From Candidatus Polarisedimenticolia bacterium (GTDB lineage: Bacteria; Acidobacteriota; Polarisedimenticolia; Gp22-AA2; AA152), in assembly GCA_036004685.1 (NCBI GenBank), contig DASYRE010000017.1:1-53732 (forward strand): a DNA stretch of 53,732 nucleotides, read 5' to 3'. Position numbers and translations under genes: made by a program. This document shows positions 49,440 to 53,732 of the stretch, piece by piece. The notes under the pieces are model-generated. The model was not told the origin of the DNA and searched no databases. It saw only the letters and a list, made by a program, of their open reading frames with translations. Position 1 is the first letter of the stretch. Each line of letters starts with the position of its first letter.

Positions 49440-50222
49440 TCATTTCCGGAGCCGGTAGCCGGAGCGCAGCATCTGGAGGCAGACGCCGAAGAGGAGCGCG
49501 GTGACGATCGACAGCGCCGCGAGGCTCCATCCGGGGTCCACGTCGGAGACTCCGAGGAACCCGTACCGGAGCGCGTTGATCATGTACAGCAGGGGATTGA
49601 TGAGAGAGACGTTGCGCCAGAAAGGGGGCAGGGTGTCGATCGAGTAGAAGACTCCGCCGAGATAGGTCAGCGGCGTGATGATGAAGGTCGGGAACAGCGC
49701 CAGGTCGTCGAATTTCTCCGCCCAGATTCCGGCGGTCACGCCGGCCAGGGAGAACAACGCCGCCGAGAGCAGCGCCACCAGGATCAGGTAGAGCGGATGG
49801 GCGAAGGGAGGCGGGCCGAAGAGGCAGGCGGCCGCCAGGATGCACGTTCCCACCAGCAGTCCCCGGAACATCCCGCCGAGCATGTAGCCGGCGATGATCT
49901 CGGCGTGCCCGATCGGCGCCATCAGGATGTCCACGATGTTCCCCTCGAACTTCGAGATCATCAGCGAGGAGGAGGGGTTCTGGAAGGAGTTGTTCACCAG
50001 TCCCATCATCACGAGGCCGGGGATCAGGAAATGGAGGTAGCTGTGGCCGTGGAAGGAGCCGAACCGGCTCCCCAGCGAGAACCCGAAGATGAAGAGGTAG
50101 AGCAACGCCGAGATGACGGGCGCCAGCAGCGTCTGGTTGATGACGATGAAGAAGCGGTGGACCTCGCGGAAGAAGAGGGTCCGAAACGGCAGGGGGAGGA
50201 AGCCTCCGGCCAGGGCGCTCAT
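49440..50222 (-). CDS. ABC-2 type transporter permease
   Basis: 260 residues, six transmembrane helices, ABC-2 type (YadH-like) with the signature region FPTFIITPLTYLGGVFYSID near residues 185-205 and a C-terminal LLYMINALRYGFLG. Start ATG 50222 overlaps the ATPase stop (ATGA), so both are coupled. Exports lipid, glycan or drug-like substrates; which one is not evident. Confidence 0.9.
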   Translation of the reverse strand: MSALAGGFLPLPFRTLFFREVHRFFIVINQTLLAPVISALLYLFIFGFSLGSRFGSFHGHSYLHFLIPGLVMMGLVNNSFQNPSSSLMISKFEGNIVDILMAPIGHAEIIAGYMLGGMFRGLLVGTCILAAACLFGPPPFAHPLYLILVALLSAALFSLAGVTAGIWAEKFDDLALFPTFIITPLTYLGGVFYSIDTLPPFWRNVSLINPLLYMINALRYGFLGVSDVDPGWSLAALSIVTALLFGVCLQMLRSGYRLRK

Positions 50223-51205
50223 GGGGCGCTTCCCGCGGCGATCTGCCCGGCGGCATCCGGCTGGAGCTTCTCGTCGGTGAGCTGGAGGAAGACGTCCTCC
50301 AGGCCGGCTCCTTCCACCTGCAGATCGGCGAAGGCGATTTGGCCTCGCCCCAGGAGCTCGAACAGCCGCTGGAGCGATCCGTCGCCCCGGTCCACCCGCA
50401 GCATGGCGCTCGTGCCGTCCGCCGAAAGGGAGGCGCCCATCTCCGCGAGCGGCGCCGGAAGGCGGGGCTGCGGGGAGGCGAATTCCAGCGTGACCTTGCG
50501 GTGCTGGATCTGGCGCATGAGGGCGTCCTTGCTATCCAGGGCCACGAAGACGCCGCGATGGATGATTCCGACCCGCTCGCACAGCTCCTCCGCCTCGTCC
50601 AGGTAGTGGGTGGTCAGCACGACCGTCGTGCCGGCGGCGTGGACCTGGCGCACCAGGCTCCAGAGAGACCGCCGCAGCGCCACGTCCACCCCCGCCGTCG
50701 GCTCGTCCAGGATCAGGATCGGCGGCCGGTGGACCATCGCCTTCGCCACGAGCAGGCGCCGTTTCATGCCGCCGGAGAGCTGCCGGATCGTCTTCCCTTC
50801 GTGCTCCTTCAACTCGAGGCGATCGAGCAGCTCCTCGATCCACGGGCCGTTGCCCGTCACCCCGTAGTAACCGGACTGGATCTTCAGCGTCTGCCGCACG
50901 GTGAAGAAGTGATCGTAGACCAGCTCCTGGGGGACGGCCCCGAGGAGCGCCCGCGTGATCCGGTAGTCGCGATCCACGTCGTAGCCGAAGATCCGGACTT
51001 CGCCGGCGTCGCGCCGGACGAGGCCGGTGAGGAGGTTAATCAGGGTCGACTTTCCGGCCCCGTTCGGCCCGAGAAGCCCGAAGAGCTCCCCCCGGGGAAT
51101 CGACAGGGTGATGCCGTCCAGCGCGCGAACCGCGCCGTAGCTCTTGGTCGCGCTCCGCACTTCGATGGCGGGGACCGGAGGATCGGGAATGGCGATTTTC
51201 TTCAC
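50219..51205 (-). CDS. ABC transporter ATP-binding protein
   Basis: 328 residues from GTG 51205. Walker A GPNGAGKST, Q-loop VPQELVYD, signature LSGGMKRRL, Walker B ILILDEPTAGVD and the switch His in TTHYLDEAEEL are intact. After the ATPase core is a C-terminal extension (about 230-328) as in YadG/CcmA-DrrA type exporters. It is coupled to the permease gene and begins 8 bases after the secreted protein gene ends. It energises that ABC-2 exporter. Confidence 0.93.
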   Translation of the reverse strand: MKKIAIPDPPVPAIEVRSATKSYGAVRALDGITLSIPRGELFGLLGPNGAGKSTLINLLTGLVRRDAGEVRIFGYDVDRDYRITRALLGAVPQELVYDHFFTVRQTLKIQSGYYGVTGNGPWIEELLDRLELKEHEGKTIRQLSGGMKRRLLVAKAMVHRPPILILDEPTAGVDVALRRSLWSLVRQVHAAGTTVVLTTHYLDEAEELCERVGIIHRGVFVALDSKDALMRQIQHRKVTLEFASPQPRLPAPLAEMGASLSADGTSAMLRVDRGDGSLQRLFELLGRGQIAFADLQVEGAGLEDVFLQLTDEKLQPDAAGQIAAGSAP

Positions 51206-51213
51206 TCGATCGA

Positions 51214-51657
51214 TCAGCCCTTGGACTTCTTGCCGGATCCCGCCGCCGGCGGCTCGCCGGTCCGCGTTCCGGAGAAGGTGTAGTTCACGACGTTGCCGTC
51301 GGTCTTGGTCCAGGTCATCTGGCCGCTCACTGTGTCGCCGCTGACCTCGCCATGCCAGTGGATCTTCCCTTCCTTCTTGCTCTCCGTGTCGGCCATGAAG
51401 TGGTTCCCCTCCACCTTGTAGGAGGCCGGGCCGAAGCCGTAGGGATCGCATCCGGGGGAGTGAAACTTGCCGCCCTTGAGGATCAGCGTGTCATCCGATT
51501 CCTTCTCTCCCTTGGCGGCGGCGTCGGCATCGGGCGTGATCTTCACTTTCCAGACTCCCTCGGCGCCCGACCTGTCTTTGGCGAAGATCGCCGGCGCGGC
51601 GGCCGTGGCGGCCAGGACGAGGATCACAACTGCGAGCGCGAGAATCCTATTCCGCAT
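51214..51657 (-). CDS. Small exported protein of unknown function
   Basis: 147 residues. Signal peptide (NRILALAVVILVLAATAAAPA, in part). The mature part is beta-rich (GVWKVKITPDAD, HWHGEVSGDTVSGQMTWT) with one central Cys and a basic tail. The pattern (weak ligand of a lipocalin-like, eight-strand type) resembles small acidobacterial proteins annotated as hypothetical. No catalytic motif. It lies directly before the ABC ATPase gene and may be co-expressed. Confidence 0.6.
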   Translation of the reverse strand: MRNRILALAVVILVLAATAAAPAIFAKDRSGAEGVWKVKITPDADAAAKGEKESDDTLILKGGKFHSPGCDPYGFGPASYKVEGNHFMADTESKKEGKIHWHGEVSGDTVSGQMTWTKTDGNVVNYTFSGTRTGEPPAAGSGKKSKG

Positions 51658-51834
51658 GTCGATTTTCCTCCTCGAAGGGTTGAGAACGGAGGAAGTCTAT
51701 CGAGGCGGGTGAGGCGAGTCAAAGCCCCGGTGCGGGCCCGCGCGGCGCTCACGAGTCATTCCGGCGCCTTGGGAGGACGTGCGGCTGAAACACTCCGGCG
51801 CGGCATTCCCGCGGGGAAGGGCCACTCCGGCCGG

Positions 51835-52653
51835 TCAGCGCGCCAGGGCGAAGTCCACGATCACGGTGAAATAGACGGCGACGGGACGATCTTGCTGGGT
51901 TCCGGGCCGATAGCGCCAGCGCGCCACCGCGGCGCTGGCGGCTTCGCCGAAGCCGACGTGAGGCGGAGTCTCCCGCAAGATCCTCACCGAGGCGACGGTC
52001 CCGTCGATCTGGACGATCGCTTCCAGGATCACCCGGCCCGAAACTCCAGCCCGCCGCGCCAGCTCCGGATAGCGGGGGAGGACCTTCGAAGATTCGATCA
52101 GGACGGGCTCGGTGACGTCTCCGATGCCGGGCCGCCGGATGGGATCGAGATCGGCCTCTTCGCCGCGGATCCCCGGACCGACGCCCAAGGAGCCGTCGGG
52201 ATCGCAGCCCTCCCCGGCGCAAAGGGCGCCGCGTCGGCCGCCGGCCTCTCCGTCGAGCGCTCCGGCCGGATCGCCCTGAGGGCTCGTCCCGTCCGAGGTC
52301 TCCTGGACCGGACCGGAGGGTGAATCGGCAGGGGGCTGGCTCGAAGCATCCGGCATCTCACGCGGCGGCTCGAGGCGGCGCGTCTCGGCGGGAGGCTGCG
52401 ACGCGGGGGAGGGGGATGAAGGATGAGGGCGACCGAGCTTCGGCGCCGGACCCCCACCCGTGGAGAGAGGCAAGAAAAACACCGGCGCGATGAGAGGACG
52501 CATCTTCGGAAACGCGATCGGGGGGAGCGTCAGGCAGGAAGCCAGGACCAGGCTCACGACTGCCGAGCCATGGAGCAGCAGCGAGAGGCCCGTCAAGGCG
52601 GCGCCGAGAGGATCGAGCCGAGGGGATCGAGACGCGGGAAGCCGGTCGAACAT
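51835..52653 (-). CDS. tonB: TonB-family energy transducer
   Basis: 272 residues from ATG 52653. An N-terminal membrane anchor (about 20-45, LTGLSLLLHGSAVVSLVLASC in part) is followed by a long Pro-rich linker (about 70-150) that spans the periplasm, and the C-terminal TonB domain (about 180-270: PRYPELARRAGVSGRVILEAIV, VRILRETPPHVGFGEAASAAVARWRYRP given in pieces). It couples the proton motive force through ExbB-ExbD to outer-membrane receptors. No TonB-dependent receptor is in the window. Confidence 0.85.
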   Translation of the reverse strand: MFDRLPASRSPRLDPLGAALTGLSLLLHGSAVVSLVLASCLTLPPIAFPKMRPLIAPVFFLPLSTGGGPAPKLGRPHPSSPSPASQPPAETRRLEPPREMPDASSQPPADSPSGPVQETSDGTSPQGDPAGALDGEAGGRRGALCAGEGCDPDGSLGVGPGIRGEEADLDPIRRPGIGDVTEPVLIESSKVLPRYPELARRAGVSGRVILEAIVQIDGTVASVRILRETPPHVGFGEAASAAVARWRYRPGTQQDRPVAVYFTVIVDFALAR

Positions 52654-52789
52654 CGCGGCACCCTCCAGGGCGACGGATGATGCGACGCGACTTGATCTCC
52701 CCTGGCGATCAAATCTACAGCGAAGCGCCAGGAAGCGGGAGGAAAGATGGCGTTCGGTGCTGCAGGGGAGCCGCGAGGCGGCTCGCCTC

Positions 52790-52975
52790 CTAGCGGCGCT
52801 GCTCCCGCCAGAGCCAGCCGGCAAGGGTCGCGCTGATCAGGGCGCCCGGGACGCTGGCCCACAGCGGAATCACCCTCCCTGCTGCGACGATCTCCACGCG
52901 ATAGAGAAGGCGAAGGAGATGCGCCACCGAAACGAGGGAGAGAAGCAAGACAGATAGCCCGGCGGCCGGCTTCAT
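52790..52975 (-). CDS. Small two-helix membrane protein
   Basis: 61 residues from ATG 52975 with GGAGGG seven bases upstream. Two hydrophobic helices: GLSVLLLSLVSVAHLLRLLY and VIPLWASVPGALISATLAGW. No family assigned with certainty, but the strong ribosome site and clean helix pattern support a real gene. Longer upstream start codons give a non-hydrophobic, unlikely leader. Confidence 0.65.
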   Translation of the reverse strand: MKPAAGLSVLLLSLVSVAHLLRLLYRVEIVAAGRVIPLWASVPGALISATLAGWLWREQRR

Positions 52976-53082
52976 GGTTGACCCTCCACCCACTGGCAGG
53001 CTCCCGGCCCCTGCCGTGACATGCCGACTCCCGTACGAGCCAGAGCCCAAGTCCATCTCTTACGCCGCCAGGGGTCTATCCT

Positions 53083-53496
53083 TCACGCTTCCAGGGCGCC
53101 GGCCGCCGCCTCGTAGGCCGACGGCTTGACCCACAGGATCGCCCCGAACCGGCCGGCTCCGCCGCACACCGCGTCCAGAGCGGTGATGTTGATCTGCGCC
53201 TCCGAGAGCCGCCCGACGATTTCCGCGACCGCTCCCGGCCGGTCGGCCCCGTCGACCAGGAAGCAACGCTTCCTCTCGCTGAGGGAGATTCCGGCCTGGC
53301 GGGCGGCGGCGAGGAATCTGTCGCTGTCGGAAGGAACGAAATCGATCTGGGTCTTGCCCCCCGAAACGGGGAAGGCCGAAAAGGCCAGCAGGCTCACGCC
53401 CGCCTCCTGCAGACTCTTCAAGAGGCGGTGTCCCTCTCCCGGAAGATCGGGGACGGTGGTGTAGAAGTAATCGATCCGACGAGCCGTATCGGTCAT
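53083..53496 (-). CDS. Tandem ACT-domain protein
   Basis: 137 residues from ATG 53496. Two ACT-like units: the first in FYTTVPDLPGEGHRLLKSLQEAGVSLLAF (in pieces FYTTVPDLPGEGH and LQEAGVSLLAF), the second in CFLVDGADRPGAVAEIVGRLSEAQINI (pieces CFLVDGADRPGAVAEIV and LSEAQINITALDAV). ACT domains bind small ligands, often amino acids, to regulate enzymes or transcription. No enzyme domain is attached, so it is a stand-alone sensor or a small-molecule-binding protein. Cytosolic. Confidence 0.82.
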   Translation of the reverse strand: MTDTARRIDYFYTTVPDLPGEGHRLLKSLQEAGVSLLAFSAFPVSGGKTQIDFVPSDSDRFLAAARQAGISLSERKRCFLVDGADRPGAVAEIVGRLSEAQINITALDAVCGGAGRFGAILWVKPSAYEAAAGALEA

Positions 53497-53639
53497 GCTC
53501 CACCTCGAAGGTCGGAACGTGAGCGGCCCGCTCGAACGGCGCGGGCTCCGCAATCACCGGTCCGCAGCCAGTCCCGAAAGGCCGGCGGCCGGCTAGTGTC
53601 GCGTCTCAAAAATCATGTTACATTCGGCCCCCGATCCAT

Positions 53640-53732
53640 CCCGGCTCGCCGCGTTGCGCCTCGCTTGCGTACCGCCTTGGGTACGCGACGCTCTGGCGCG
53701 CCTTGCGATCCGGGCGCCTCGGCGACCTCGGT
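53640..53732. repeat. Palindromic, repeat-like sequence at the window end
   Basis: Contains GCGTACC-GCCTTG-GGTACGC (53667-53686, perfect 7-bp arms) with looser complementary flanks rich in CG dinucleotides. It continues to the window edge and was not seen elsewhere in the window. The layout looks like a dispersed repeat or REP-type element, which would also explain a contig break here; that is inference. Confidence 0.4.

Overview
The window is GC-rich (roughly two thirds G+C by eye), densely coding DNA from a Gram-negative, heterotrophic, respiring bacterium. Outer-membrane assembly proteins (an Omp85/BamA-type protein, a patatin with a C-terminal barrel), TonB/ExbBD, TatA and a Rieske/cytochrome b complex show the diderm cell plan. 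Gene content and style (M1 aminopeptidase with HEAT repeats, many TPR proteins, multihaem cytochrome next to cytochrome b, fused homocysteine methyltransferase/MTHFR, DUF3467) fit Acidobacteriota. That placement is an inference and was not tested by phylogeny. No rRNA, tRNA, CRISPR array, insertion sequence or phage module was recognised. The left edge cuts an asparagine synthetase gene and the right edge lies in a palindromic, repeat-like sequence.

Layout. 1-6837: partial asnB, a membrane-anchored SGNH hydrolase, an NtrC-type two-component pair with a sigma-70 promoter and a perfect 16-bp palindrome at its start, then a secreted Fn3/dockerin protein behind a sigma-54-type -24/-12 element, followed by a cohesin lipoprotein. 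7010-12350: nucleotidyl/glycosyltransferase-like protein, patatin/barrel protein, proline dehydrogenase with a deiodinase-like redoxin, YaiI. 12347-19488 (minus strand): Rieske, split cytochrome b, an eight-haem coiled-coil cytochrome c, a cupredoxin-like protein, a small membrane protein, and an AhpD/CMD-family gene interrupted by an in-frame UGA at the redox cysteine position with a perfect hairpin just downstream, i.e. a likely selenoprotein. 19633-27316: HEAT protein, mobA-moaC, M16 peptidase, tatA, small membrane/secreted proteins, a HExxH protein and a lone receiver domain. 27519-35007: fused methionine/folate enzyme, TPR proteins, Omp85-like protein, DUF3467. 35154-40595: CstA, MFS transporter, TM-TPR protein, ArsC. 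40615-47514: three amino-acid/peptide enzymes (M28 peptidase, PLP decarboxylase, M1 aminopeptidase). 47533-53496 (minus): GT2, an ExbB-ExbD fusion, an ABC-2 exporter, a secreted protein, TonB, a small membrane protein and an ACT-domain protein.

Most notable: (1) the candidate selenoprotein with its SECIS-like hairpin and its ATGA coupling to yaiI; (2) ExbB and ExbD fused in one polypeptide although the known complex is about 5:2; (3) a cohesin/dockerin pair next to an NtrC-type regulator and a sigma-54-like promoter; (4) an octahaem coiled-coil cytochrome encoded with cytochrome b/Rieske; (5) a deiodinase-like protein with serine where deiodinases carry selenocysteine.
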